A stretch of 64,000 nt of DNA from Roseateles_B flavus (GCF_039872765.1 NZ_JBDPZC010000013.1:62001-126000); one strand, 5' to 3'. Shown: positions 9,684 to 18,217, counted from the first letter of the stretch. Numbers and translations are program-made. The notes: generated by a model not told the origin, from the sequence alone.

Positions 9684-11933
9684 ATGCCTGAGAACCACAG
9701 CCTGGCACCAGCAACCGGCGTCCCCGAGGACGACGATGACCTGCTCGAGTTTCTGGACGGTCCCGAACATCACGACGAACATGAGGCCGGCAATGACCTG
9801 CCCCCCTGGCGCATCCTGATCGTCGACGACGACGCCGACGTCCACAAGGCCACCGAGCTGGCCATGCAGGGACTGCGCGTCGAGGGGGTGCCCCTGAGCT
9901 TCCTGCATGCCGACTCGGCCGCCGCTGCGCGTGACATGCTGGCCCGCGAGCCCGACCTGGCCGTGGTGCTGCTGGACGTGGTGATGGAATCCGAGGATGC
10001 CGGCCTGCAGCTGGTGCGTTTCATCCGCGACGATCTCAAGCTGCGCGCCGTGCGCATCGTGCTGCGCACCGGCCAGCCGGGCTATGCCCCCGAGATCGAG
10101 ACCGTCCAGTCCTACGACATCAACGACTACAAGACCAAGTCCGAGCTGACCCGCACCCGCCTCTACACGGTGCTGACGGCCGCGATCCGCTCCTACCGCC
10201 AGATCCGCGCGCTGGAGTCCAACCGCAAGGGCCTGGAGCTGATCGTCGAGGCCAGCACCGAGCTGAGCCGCCTGCACGGCATCAACCGTTTCGCCGAGGG
10301 CGTGGTCACCCAGCTCTGCGCCTTGCTGGGCATCCTGCCCGAGGGCCTGGTCTGCGCCCACATGAGCAGCGACGAGCGCCAGCCCGCGCGCGTCATCGGC
10401 GCCGCGGGCCAGTACAGCAGCCTGATCAACTCCCCGCTGAGCGCCGTGAAGGTCAGCCGCATCCGCGAGATGCTGGAGCGCTGCCTGCATGAAAAGCGCA
10501 GCCTCTACGAAGACGTCACCTGCCTGTACTTCGGGCTCAGCGAAGGCCGGGCCATGGCGGCCATGGTCGACGTCGGCCGCCCCCTGGAAGAACTGGACCA
10601 GCAGCTGCTGCGGGCCTTCTGCTCCAACATCGCCGTGGGCTTCGAGAACGTCGTGCTCTACGGCCAGCTGCTGGACCACGCCTACAACGACCAGCTGCTG
10701 CACTTGCCCAACCGCACCCGTTTCATCGAGGTGCTGGAGCAGAACCTCAAGGCTCCCGAGGGCGTGACCCTGGCCCTGATCGACCTCGACGACTTCGCCG
10801 AGATCAACGACGCCTTCGGCCACCGCTTTGGCGACCAGGTCCTGCAGGCCGTGGTGCAGCGCATGAGCGACCAGCTCGGCTTCAACACCTCCATGGCCCG
10901 CATCTCCTCCGACGCCTTCGGCCTGCTGGGTCCGGAGGGCATGGTCAATGGCGATCGCATCCGTGCGCTGTTCGTCGAGCCCTTCGTGGTCGCCGGCGAG
11001 CGGCTGCAGCTGTCGGCCACCACCGGCCTGGTGCGGCTGACCGATTCCGAATCCATCGGTTCCGAGCTGCTGCTGGACGCGCAGATCGCACTCAAGCGTG
11101 CCAAGGTGCAGCACCGCGGCTCCTCGCAGTACTTCTCCTCCGCGATGGGCGTCGACGCCCGCGAGCGCTTCAAGCTGCTCAAGGGCCTGCGTGCCAGTTT
11201 CGAGGAGCGCCGCCTCTTCGTGGTCTACCAGCCGCAGGTGGACCTGGCCACCGGCCGGCCCATTGCCGCCGAGGCCCTGCTGCGCTGGCGCACGGCCGAG
11301 GGTCAGTTCGTGCCCCCGGACCAGTTCATCCCGCTGGCCGAGCAATCGGGCCTGATCATCAGCATCGGCGACTTCGTGCTGCGCACCTCCTGCCACCAGG
11401 TGCGCCGCCTGATCGACCAGGGCCACCGCGACTTCCGCATCGCGGTGAACATCTCGCTGGCCCAGTTCCGCCATGCCAGCTTCATCGACACGCTGAAGGC
11501 CGCGCTGACCGACGCCGGCATCAAGGGCAGCAGCCTGGAGCTGGAGATCACCGAGTCCATGGCGATGGAGGACATCGCAACCGTGCTGCGCGTGCTGGCC
11601 GACATCCGCGAGACCGGCGCCTCGGTGGCCATCGACGACTTCGGCACCGGCTTCTCCTCGCTGAGCCAGCTGCGCCAGCTCCAGGTGGAGCGCCTCAAGA
11701 TCGACCGCGCCTTCGTGCGCGAGGCCCAGCATTCCAGTGCCGGCAGCACCATCGCACAGATGGTGGTGAACCTGGGCTGCGGCCTCGGCATGCGGGTGAT
11801 CGCCGAGGGCATCGAGACCGAGGAACAGCGCCAGCAACTGCTGGCACTGGGCTGCCACGAGGGTCAGGGCTGGCTCTTCGCCAAGCCCATGCTTTCGGAC
11901 GACCTCGAGCGCTGGCTGCAGCAGCCGCACTGA
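9684..11933 (+). CDS. Response regulator with REC, DUF3369, degenerate GGDEF and EAL domains (c-di-GMP phosphodiesterase)
   Basis: This 749-residue cytoplasmic protein probably hydrolyses cyclic di-GMP. An acidic leader (1-40) precedes a receiver domain (43-165) with acidic pocket D48-D50, phospho-acceptor D98 and Lys at 150/152. A DUF3369-like sensor segment (about 185-330) follows. The GGDEF domain (about 335-480) has SSDAF (408-412) where GGDEF should be, so it should not make c-di-GMP. The EAL domain (about 500-745) keeps EALLRW (E530), AVNIS, EITES, DDFGTG, LKID and AEGIETEEQ, the metal and catalytic residues, so phosphodiesterase activity is likely. No partner histidine kinase is adjacent. 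Confidence 0.93.
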   Translation: MPENHSLAPATGVPEDDDDLLEFLDGPEHHDEHEAGNDLPPWRILIVDDDADVHKATELAMQGLRVEGVPLSFLHADSAAAARDMLAREPDLAVVLLDVVMESEDAGLQLVRFIRDDLKLRAVRIVLRTGQPGYAPEIETVQSYDINDYKTKSELTRTRLYTVLTAAIRSYRQIRALESNRKGLELIVEASTELSRLHGINRFAEGVVTQLCALLGILPEGLVCAHMSSDERQPARVIGAAGQYSSLINSPLSAVKVSRIREMLERCLHEKRSLYEDVTCLYFGLSEGRAMAAMVDVGRPLEELDQQLLRAFCSNIAVGFENVVLYGQLLDHAYNDQLLHLPNRTRFIEVLEQNLKAPEGVTLALIDLDDFAEINDAFGHRFGDQVLQAVVQRMSDQLGFNTSMARISSDAFGLLGPEGMVNGDRIRALFVEPFVVAGERLQLSATTGLVRLTDSESIGSELLLDAQIALKRAKVQHRGSSQYFSSAMGVDARERFKLLKGLRASFEERRLFVVYQPQVDLATGRPIAAEALLRWRTAEGQFVPPDQFIPLAEQSGLIISIGDFVLRTSCHQVRRLIDQGHRDFRIAVNISLAQFRHASFIDTLKAALTDAGIKGSSLELEITESMAMEDIATVLRVLADIRETGASVAIDDFGTGFSSLSQLRQLQVERLKIDRAFVREAQHSSAGSTIAQMVVNLGCGLGMRVIAEGIETEEQRQQLLALGCHEGQGWLFAKPMLSDDLERWLQQPH

Positions 11934-11964
11934 CATCGCCCGCCAGCCCTCCCCGGCCGTGAAG

Positions 11965-11989
11965 CGGCAGCGCCCTCGCGGCGCTGCCG
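11965..11989. terminator. Perfect 10-bp stem between converging genes
   Basis: CGGCAGCGCC (11965-11974) pairs perfectly with GGCGCTGCCG (11980-11989) around a 5-base loop. It lies between the EAL gene stop and the stop of the YqjD-like gene on the other strand. There is no clear T-run on either side, so it may be a weak bidirectional terminator or an mRNA 3'-end stabiliser. Confidence 0.55.
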
Positions 11990-11996
11990 TCCCCGT

Positions 11997-12296
11997 TCAG
12001 CGTCGCGCGATCAGCATGCCCAGCAGCAGGCCCACGCCGGCGGCCACGCCGATGACGTGCCAGGGCTTCTCGTGCACGTAGGCGTCGGCGGCCTTGGCCT
12101 TCTCGACGGCCGTGGCCTGCAGGTCCTGCAGGCCGCGCCGCGCGCGTTCCAGCGTAGCCTGCACCTTGGCGCGCAGCTCGGCGGAGCCGGCGCCCGTCTC
12201 GTTGACGGTGGCCCGCAGCAGGGACTCGGCCTCGGCAACCACCGCATGCAGATCCGCCATCAGGCGTTCCTTCTGGCCTTGACTCATTTCGCTCAT
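11997..12296 (-). CDS. DUF883 / ElaB-YqjD-like ribosome-associated inner-membrane protein
   Basis: This 99-residue protein fits the DUF883 pattern. It has an N-terminal helical region (1-70) with ADLHAVVAEAESLLRATVNETG and ARRGLQDLQA. The conserved YVHEKPWHVIGVAAGVGLLLG motif follows (about 73-93), which forms the C-terminal tail anchor with glycine-zipper spacing, ending in RR. E. coli YqjD and ElaB attach to the inner membrane and bind stationary-phase ribosomes; the same role is inferred here. A second Met at codon 4 is possible. Its usual neighbour yqjE is displaced (8873-9277). Confidence 0.9.
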   Translation of the reverse strand: MSEMSQGQKERLMADLHAVVAEAESLLRATVNETGAGSAELRAKVQATLERARRGLQDLQATAVEKAKAADAYVHEKPWHVIGVAAGVGLLLGMLIARR

Positions 12297-12396
12297 CGTC
12301 GGCTCCTCATGAATCCCGTGGGACTGTGTTTGTACACCCGGTGCCAGGCTTGCGGTAGCCCGATGCCTCGGTGCCGGCAGGGCCTCTTGCTCTGGC

Positions 12397-13110
12397 TCAA
12401 GTCAGGTCCAGACGGTAGCCCACGCCATAGACCGCGCTGAGGGGCTCCTGCGGCGGGCTCAGCTGGGCCAGCTTGCGTCGGATGTTCTTCACGTGGCTGT
12501 CGATGACGCGGTCGCTGACGTCGCGGAAGTCCTCATGCAGCTGCTCCAGCAGCTGGGCCCGGCTGAAGACCCGCCCGGGCTGGCGCAGCAGCAGGCGCAG
12601 CAGGCGGAACTCCAGCGGCGTCAGGTGCAGGGCCTGCCCCTGCCAGAAGAGGCGCTGCCCGGCTTCGTCCACCGCATAGCCGCCGTCCAGTGCCTGCGGT
12701 CCCGCCGCAGCCAGGCCCGGCAGACGGCCCTGAGCGCGGCGCAGCAGGGCCTTGACCCGCGCCACCGCCTCGCGCGGGCTGAAGGGCTTGCAGAGATAGT
12801 CATCGGCCCCCAACTCCAGCCCCAGCAGGCGGTCCAGCTCGTCCACCCGCGCGCTGACCATCAGCACCGGCAGGGCCGAGAACTGGCGCAGTTCCCGGCA
12901 CAGGCTGAGCCCGTCCAGGCCGGGCAGCATGAGGTCCAGCACCAGCAGGGCCGGCGGCGCCTGGCGCAGGAGGGTCAGGGCTTGCGCGCCGTCGCCGAGG
13001 ATCTGGGTTGCGTAACCCGCGGCTTGCAGATAGTCCGCGAGCAGGGCCGCGATCTTGGCCTCGTCCTCGACGATGAGAATGCGCTGCGGATCCAGGCCCG
13101 GCGCGTTCAT
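12397..13110 (-). CDS. OmpR-family response regulator, BaeR-like
   Basis: This DNA-binding response regulator of 237 residues has a REC domain (about 9-122) with acidic pair E/D15-16, phospho-acceptor D59 (LLVLDLMLPGLDG) and switch Lys in DDYLCKPF. A winged-helix domain (about 140-235) carries FRLLRLLLRQPGRVFSR and VDSHVKNIRRKL-type elements. Identity with E. coli BaeR is high by eye over RLLGLELGADDY and ADYLQAAGY. I start at 13110 because its ATG overlaps the kinase stop as ATGA (13110-13107), with the in-frame ATG at 13152 lying inside the kinase gene. It works with the upstream histidine kinase. Confidence 0.9.
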   Translation of the reverse strand: MNAPGLDPQRILIVEDEAKIAALLADYLQAAGYATQILGDGAQALTLLRQAPPALLVLDLMLPGLDGLSLCRELRQFSALPVLMVSARVDELDRLLGLELGADDYLCKPFSPREAVARVKALLRRAQGRLPGLAAAGPQALDGGYAVDEAGQRLFWQGQALHLTPLEFRLLRLLLRQPGRVFSRAQLLEQLHEDFRDVSDRVIDSHVKNIRRKLAQLSPPQEPLSAVYGVGYRLDLT

Positions 13111-14627
13111 GCCCGCTCTCCGGCGCCGGCCACCAGGGGCAGGCTCAGGCATTGAGCCAGACCGCCCAGGGCCGAGGCTTCGGCATGGAGGCGGCCGCCG
13201 TGGCTCAGCGCCAGCGCCCGCGCGATGCTCAGGCCCAGGCCGCTGCCCCCGCTGGCGCGGCTGCGCGAGGCCTCGGCACGGAACAGGGGGTCGAAGAGCT
13301 GGCGCAGCTGCTGCGGCGGCAGGCCCGGCGCGCTGTCCTCAACCACGATCTGCACCTCCTCGCCACGCCGCCGCGCCCGCAGCAGCACGCGCCCCGGCGC
13401 ATCGGTGTAGCGCAGGCTGTTCTCCAGCAGATTGCCCAGCAGCTGGGCGATGCGTTCGCCGTCCCAGCGTGCCGTGCCCAGCGAATCGTCGAGGTCCAGC
13501 TGCAGCTGCAGGCCCTTGGCCCGCAGGCGTTCCTCGACACGCTGGCCCGCCTGGCGCAGCAGGGCCGCCACGTCCACCGACTCGAACTGGCAGGGCAGGC
13601 GGCGCAGGTCGGACATGGCCAGCAGGTGAAAGTCCTCGATCAGCCGGTGCAACCGCTGCACCTCGTCCTGCAGCGAGGCCAGCGCCGCGGCGCTCCAGGG
13701 CCGCACGCCATCGGCCAGGGCCTCCAGCTCGCCGCGCAGGATGGCCAGCGGCGTGCGCAGCTCGTGCGAGAGCTGGGCGATCCAGCGCCGGCGCTCGGTC
13801 TCCGTCTGCTGGAGAGAGGCGGCCATGGCGTTGAGGTCCCGCATCAGGGCGCCGATCTCGTCGGCCCGGTCCTGCGGCACGCGCACCGCCAACTCGCCCA
13901 GCGCCATGCGGCGGGCCGCCTGCTGGGCCTGCTGCAGGGGGCGCAGCCAGCGCCGCGCCAGCAGCAGCGCAAGGCTCAGCGCGACCAGCAGGCTGAGGCC
14001 GGCGACGGCCGCGATGCCCAGGGTCTGGCGGCGCAGGAACTGGCCGTCGACGTCGTCGGAGACCTCGCTGCGGTCGGCCAGGAACAGGTAGGCCTGCGTC
14101 ACCCCCTGGCGCTTCAAGGCGCGCCGCTGCCCGGCCTGCTGCAGCGCCTCGGGGCGCCCGGCCAGCCACTGCCCCTGGGCATCCAGCAGGACCAGGCGCT
14201 GGCCCAGCCGGGCGGGATCCCGCGGGGGGCGCGGGGGGCGGGGCGGTGGTGGCAGGGCCTGCGGCGGCCGCGGGCGGCGCAGCTGGGCGGGGGGCGCCTG
14301 GGTGTCGGGGGGCCCTGGCGGCCGGGCCTCTGGCGCTCGCGGGGCTGGGTCCTCACCCAGGGGATCGGCGTCCTGCTGGGGCGCCGTGTGCTCCAGCCAC
14401 TGGTGCATGAAGGCCCGCAGCTCGCGGGGCGGGAGGCCGTCCAGCCGGCCGAGATCGGCCTCGGCCGCCACCATCAGGCGGTCCAGGACCAGGCCGTCCT
14501 GCACGCGCAGGTAGTCGCTGAAGCCGCGCCTCAGATTCCAGACCTGCAGGGTGGCCATGGCACCGACCGCCAGCAGCACGGTCAGCGCCATCAGCAGGGC
14601 CAGCTGGTGCACGAGTCGCAATCGCAT
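13107..14627 (-). CDS. Sensor histidine kinase, BaeS-like, with proline-rich sensor insertion
   Basis: This is a membrane-bound kinase of 506 residues. TM1 spans about 7-29, the periplasmic sensor about 30-200 and TM2 about 203-225. The HAMP domain (about 226-280) is followed by HisKA with H288 in SHELRTPLA, then HATPase with N-box LLGNLLENSLRY and G-boxes DSAPGLP and SGGSGLGLSIA. All catalytic motifs are present, so it should be active. The odd part is residues 92-138 in the sensor, nearly all Pro, Arg, Ala and Gly, which I do not know from BaeS. It should phosphorylate the BaeR-like regulator encoded 3' with a 4-base overlap. The Spy-like gene diverges upstream. Confidence 0.92.
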   Translation of the reverse strand: MRLRLVHQLALLMALTVLLAVGAMATLQVWNLRRGFSDYLRVQDGLVLDRLMVAAEADLGRLDGLPPRELRAFMHQWLEHTAPQQDADPLGEDPAPRAPEARPPGPPDTQAPPAQLRRPRPPQALPPPPRPPRPPRDPARLGQRLVLLDAQGQWLAGRPEALQQAGQRRALKRQGVTQAYLFLADRSEVSDDVDGQFLRRQTLGIAAVAGLSLLVALSLALLLARRWLRPLQQAQQAARRMALGELAVRVPQDRADEIGALMRDLNAMAASLQQTETERRRWIAQLSHELRTPLAILRGELEALADGVRPWSAAALASLQDEVQRLHRLIEDFHLLAMSDLRRLPCQFESVDVAALLRQAGQRVEERLRAKGLQLQLDLDDSLGTARWDGERIAQLLGNLLENSLRYTDAPGRVLLRARRRGEEVQIVVEDSAPGLPPQQLRQLFDPLFRAEASRSRASGGSGLGLSIARALALSHGGRLHAEASALGGLAQCLSLPLVAGAGERA

Positions 14628-14660
14628 GGCCTCATCTTAGGCGGGCGGCCCGGCCGAATT

Positions 14661-14688
14661 GTGGAGCCCGTCTCCACAGTTTCTCCAT
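14661..14688. promoter_or_regulatory. Candidate BaeR-like operator in the kinase/spy-like divergent region
   Basis: A perfect inverted repeat GTGGAG-N5-CTCCAC (14661-14677) overlaps a direct repeat, TCTCCAC (14671-14677) and TCTCCAT (14682-14688), whose copies are 11 bp apart. The stretch TTTCTCCAT (14680-14688) equals the left half of the E. coli BaeR box as I remember it; the right half agrees poorly. OmpR-family regulators typically bind direct repeats one helical turn apart. Confidence 0.5.
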
Positions 14689-14745
14689 GCTCGCTGCCCA
14701 ATCGGCGCGCAGGCTGGAGGCCTTGCACACCACGGAGGAACGACC

Positions 14746-15216
14746 ATGTCCCCACGCCCTCTCCTGCACGCCTTGCAGGCGGCCCTGCTGCCCTTGCTGG
14801 CCTTGTGGCCCCTGCTTCAGGCCCAGGCCCAGACAGCGCCCGCCAGCCCGCCGTCCAGCCCGCGGGACGTACCGTCCGCGCATTGCGGCACGCTGCCGCA
14901 TGCGCCGCATCCACCGCGACCGCCGCGGCTGACGGCGCAACAGCGCGAACGGCATCTGCAGAAGGCCCTGGGCCTGAACGCCGATCAGGCGCATCAGCTC
15001 GACGCCCTGCTGAGCCAGGCCCATGAGCAGCACCAGCCCCCCGACGAAGCCCGCCTGGCCCGCGTCCTGAATGCCGAACAGCTCAAGCGCCTGCGTGAGC
15101 TCCAGCCTCCGCCGCCCCCGGAGCCCCCTGCCCCGCCGCCGCTGCCGGAGGCCCCTGCCGGCCAGGGTTGCGACAAGCCGGCACGTCCCGCCCCGCCGAC
15201 CCGCCCGGCGGGCTGA
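14746..15216 (+). CDS. Spy/CpxP-like small periplasmic protein, proline-rich
   Basis: This secreted protein of 156 residues has a signal peptide (1 to about 28, ending AQAQA). The start is set by a GGAGGAA site at 14734-14740. The central helical part contains LTAQQRERHLQKALGLNADQAHQL, which resembles the LTxxQ repeats of Spy and CpxP chaperones, and a second helix with VLNAEQLKRLREL. Both ends are Pro/Ala-rich, unlike E. coli Spy. In E. coli, spy is a BaeR target, and this gene diverges from a baeSR-like operon. Role as envelope-stress chaperone or periplasmic sensor partner is inferred. Confidence 0.6.
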   Translation: MSPRPLLHALQAALLPLLALWPLLQAQAQTAPASPPSSPRDVPSAHCGTLPHAPHPPRPPRLTAQQRERHLQKALGLNADQAHQLDALLSQAHEQHQPPDEARLARVLNAEQLKRLRELQPPPPPEPPAPPPLPEAPAGQGCDKPARPAPPTRPAG

Positions 15217-15268
15217 ACGCCTGCACCGCGCCGGCCCCCAAGCTCCCTTACCTCGACAGGAGTCCCCC

Positions 15269-16522
15269 ATGTCCAGCCTGCCCCTTGCCTTGCGCCCTCT
15301 CACCCTGGCCCTCGTCACCACCCTGCTTGCCGCCTGTGGCGGCGGCAGCCCGGGCACCGGGTCGAGCCCGGACAGCAGCGGCACCGCGGCCCGCGAGCAG
15401 GCCGAGGCCCTGCGCCGCCCGCCGCCCAGCCTCACCAGCGTGGGCGAGCGCCTGTTCAACGAGACCCGGCTCTCAGCCAGCGGTCAGCTGTCCTGCGCCG
15501 GCTGCCACGTGGCAGCCCAGGCCCATGCCGACAAGGCCGGCGGCTTCCTGCCCGTCGGCGGGCTGGCCATGGACCAGCAGGGACTGCGCAGCAGCCCCAG
15601 CCTGCGCTATCTCAATGGCACGCCGGCCTTCAGCATCGACGACCAGGGGCGTGCCCATGGCGGACTGTTCTGGGACGGCCGCGCCAATGACCGCGTGGCC
15701 CAGGCCCGCGGCCCGCTCTTTGCCGCCAAGGAGATGGCCAACGCTGACGTGGCCAGTTATGTGCGCCGGCTCCGCACGGCCGCGGCCTTCGCCGACCTCC
15801 TCGCCGCCAGCGGCCTGCCCGCTTCGGCCAGCGATGCCCAGCTGCTGGACGCCAGCCTGCAGGCCCTCGCCCGCTACCAGCAGCAGGACCCGGCCTTTGC
15901 TCCCTTCAGCAGCAAGTTCGACGCGGTGCAGAACGGACGGGCCCGCTTCAGCGAGCAGGAAGCGCGCGGCTTCGCAGCCTTCACCGATCCCCGCAAGGGC
16001 AATTGCGCAGCCTGCCACAGCGCCAGCCCACCCGCCAATGCGCCGGCCGGCGCCCGGGCGCTGTTCACCAACCATGCCTACTTCGCGCTGGGCGTGCCGC
16101 GCAATCGCAGCGCCGCCACCCAGGATCCGGCCTTCCACGACCTGGGACTGTGCGGACCGCAGCGCAGCGACCTCAGTGCGCAGGCCTCGCTCTGCGGCAA
16201 GTTCCGCGTCCCCAGCCTGCGCAATGTGGCCCTGACGGCGCCCTACTTCCACAACGCCCGCTTCCAGACGCTGGAGGAGGTGGTGGGCTTCTACGCGACG
16301 CGCGACCTGGACCCGGCGCGCTGGTACCCCGTCGTCAATGGGCAGGTGCAGCGCTTCGACGACCTGCCGGTGGTCTACCAGGCCAATGTGCACCGCGGCC
16401 CGCCCTTTGACCGGCGGCCAGGCCAGCTGCCGGCCCTGAGCCCGCAGGAGGTCAGCGACATCGTCAGCTTCCTGAAGACACTCAGCGACGGCTTCCAGGT
16501 CCCGGCAGGACCGCAGGGCTGA
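15269..16522 (+). CDS. Dihaem cytochrome c peroxidase / MauG-family lipoprotein
   Basis: This is a periplasmic redox protein of 417 residues. The start at 15269 has an AGGAG site just upstream. A lipobox LAAC gives Cys23. Two haem-c sites are present: C76-C79-H80 (SCAGCH) in the N-terminal domain and C246-C249-H250 (NCAACH) in the C-terminal domain, with the conserved GERLFNETRLS and GLFWDGRA segments of bacterial dihaem peroxidases. FRVPSLRNVALTAPYFHNA near 335-355 is the family's conserved C-terminal motif. It should reduce hydrogen peroxide using cytochrome c electrons, or act on a protein or peptide substrate as MauG does. It may be co-transcribed with the Spy-like gene 52 bp upstream. 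Confidence 0.88.
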   Translation: MSSLPLALRPLTLALVTTLLAACGGGSPGTGSSPDSSGTAAREQAEALRRPPPSLTSVGERLFNETRLSASGQLSCAGCHVAAQAHADKAGGFLPVGGLAMDQQGLRSSPSLRYLNGTPAFSIDDQGRAHGGLFWDGRANDRVAQARGPLFAAKEMANADVASYVRRLRTAAAFADLLAASGLPASASDAQLLDASLQALARYQQQDPAFAPFSSKFDAVQNGRARFSEQEARGFAAFTDPRKGNCAACHSASPPANAPAGARALFTNHAYFALGVPRNRSAATQDPAFHDLGLCGPQRSDLSAQASLCGKFRVPSLRNVALTAPYFHNARFQTLEEVVGFYATRDLDPARWYPVVNGQVQRFDDLPVVYQANVHRGPPFDRRPGQLPALSPQEVSDIVSFLKTLSDGFQVPAGPQG

Positions 16523-16548
16523 CCCCTGGGGCCGGGCGGCGGGGCGGC

Positions 16549-17847
16549 TCAGCTGGCCTTGGTGACCTTCTCAGCCTTGGCTCCCCTGGCGGCATCCCGC
16601 CGCGCGCGCCAGCCCTTCAGGGCCTGGTGCCAGCCCTTGGCCCGCTCCAGCCACTCGCCAAACAGGCGCTCGGCCAGGCACAGGGCCGAGGTCCGCAGGC
16701 TGGCCTTGTACAGCAGCAAGTGGCCGCGGATCTCGACCCGGTTGGAGGACTGGTGGCTGTGCGAGGGCGAGCTGTAGCCGAGGTCGATGGCGCTGAAGCG
16801 CCCCTCGCTGCAAAGGTCCTCGATAGCCAGGTACAGGATGGACGTGCCGATCGAGAAGCGCAGCATGGCCGGATCAGTCAGCACATTGTGCAGATGCAGG
16901 GTCTCGCCGTACTGCGTGGCGATCAGTGCCGCCACCGGCACGCCGCCCGACTGCAGCACATAGCAGCGCAGCATTCCCAGGCGGGCCATGGCCGCGAACT
17001 TCTCACGCGAGATCAGCACCGCCTTGACCTCGGGCGGCGCCAGGCGCTCGATGGCCGCGGCCAGCTGATCCAGGGACCCGGGCTGGTCGATGCGCAGCAG
17101 CTCCAGGGGCGCGTGCTCGCGCAGCAGGCGGATCTGGCGCTTGAGGTTGTAGCGGTGCTTGCTGCCGAACTGGGCCAGGTAGGCGTTGAAGTCCCCGGGC
17201 AGCGGGATCTTGTGGCATTCGCGCCAGCCGTTGAGCACGCAGATGCCGAGGTCGCGCTGGCTGGCCGACAGCTGGTGCAGGCTCTGCTGGCTGAGGCTTT
17301 GCTGCGGCAGGGCCGGCAGGGACAGCGCCACCACGCGCGGACGCTCGGCCAGCAGGAAGCGCACCATGCACTCCAGCACGGCCGGCGATTCCTCGCCCAG
17401 CACGCCGCTGCCCATCACGGTGCCCACATGCAGGGAGCCCAGCTTCATCCGCCAGTACCGGACCTGCAGGCCCATGGCCAGGTCGCGGTAGCGGATCGGC
17501 GTGAGGGCCAGCAGGCGGCCGTCCGCGGCATCGCGCACGGTGAGGATCTCGACCTCCGCGCGGTCCTGGCTGGTGGCCCGGATGTACTGCAGGAACTCGG
17601 GGGACTGGTAGATGGGTTCCGGGCCGCTGCTGGCCGCCATCAGGGCCTGCCATTCGCGCAGGAAGACGGGGTCGTGCTCGCGCTCGGTTTCCCACTGGAC
17701 GCGATAGGGCTGCAGCCGTGCGGCGTCGCTCGCGCCCGTCCGGCGAGGACCGGCCTGCGACGCCGCAGGCGCATCCGTGCGGCACGCCCAGGCGCCCACT
17801 TCCGCACTTGAGATGTCGACCTGCTTCAGCACCTTTGCCCCACCCAT
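16549..17847 (-). CDS. FemAB/CelD-type GNAT acyltransferase (BioF2-like, PF13480)
   Basis: This is a cytoplasmic acyltransferase-like protein. The C-terminal half (about 230-390) fits the GNAT domain seen in CelD/BcsL and polysaccharide-associated acetyltransferases: FGSKHRYNLKRQIRLL, a central IATQYGETLHLHNVLTDP segment and IDLGYSSPSHSHQSSNRVEIRGHLLLY at the end. I use the start at 17847 (MGGAKVLKQ), with GGCGGAAG about 8 bases upstream; ATGs at 17853 and 17961 are alternatives. The product then has 432 residues. It has no operon partner; its substrate (cell-surface glycan or a small amine) cannot be inferred. Confidence 0.75.
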   Translation of the reverse strand: MGGAKVLKQVDISSAEVGAWACRTDAPAASQAGPRRTGASDAARLQPYRVQWETEREHDPVFLREWQALMAASSGPEPIYQSPEFLQYIRATSQDRAEVEILTVRDAADGRLLALTPIRYRDLAMGLQVRYWRMKLGSLHVGTVMGSGVLGEESPAVLECMVRFLLAERPRVVALSLPALPQQSLSQQSLHQLSASQRDLGICVLNGWRECHKIPLPGDFNAYLAQFGSKHRYNLKRQIRLLREHAPLELLRIDQPGSLDQLAAAIERLAPPEVKAVLISREKFAAMARLGMLRCYVLQSGGVPVAALIATQYGETLHLHNVLTDPAMLRFSIGTSILYLAIEDLCSEGRFSAIDLGYSSPSHSHQSSNRVEIRGHLLLYKASLRTSALCLAERLFGEWLERAKGWHQALKGWRARRDAARGAKAEKVTKAS

Positions 17848-18217
17848 TGCCATCTTCCGCCCTGCAGCCTGGCTCTCGCGAGCCGGCCGCACCTCCCCTG
17901 TCCTTGAGCTATCGGCCTCGAAGGCCGGCACTGCCGTCGTCACCCAGAAACAAAGTGACACGTACTCGCAGTGGCGGCGATGATATGCGCGCCGACCTCG
18001 CCTTCAGACCCTGCCAACGGCCTGTCCCTCCATTCGAGGGGACCCCACGATGTGCAGGTCCGCACACTTGATGCGGGATTGCTTCAGGGTGGCTTACGAG
18101 GAGGCCTTCGAGGGACCTTAGCACCCTGGAGAGAGGCAAACTTTCAAAGAGCTTTCAGCCGCGGAAAAATGAAAAAAGCCGGGCGAGCCCGGCTTTCGTT
18201 CGAGGGCAGCAAGCTGC
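17848..18217. other. 370-bp intergenic region with one terminator
   Basis: This stretch lies between the acyltransferase start and the ald stop, both on the minus strand. It must hold the acyltransferase promoter and contains the ald terminator (18172-18199). A plus-strand frame (17971-18285) crosses into ald and resembles nothing. Base composition around 17940-18170 is less GC-rich than the neighbouring genes, as expected for a promoter region. Confidence 0.5.
18172..18199 (-). terminator. Rho-independent terminator of ald
   Basis: AAAGCCGGGC (18175-18184) and GCCCGGCTTT (18187-18196) form a perfect 10-bp stem. Read on the minus strand it is followed by a run of T (complement of 18172-18177). 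It begins 20 bases beyond the ald stop codon. Confidence 0.9.
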
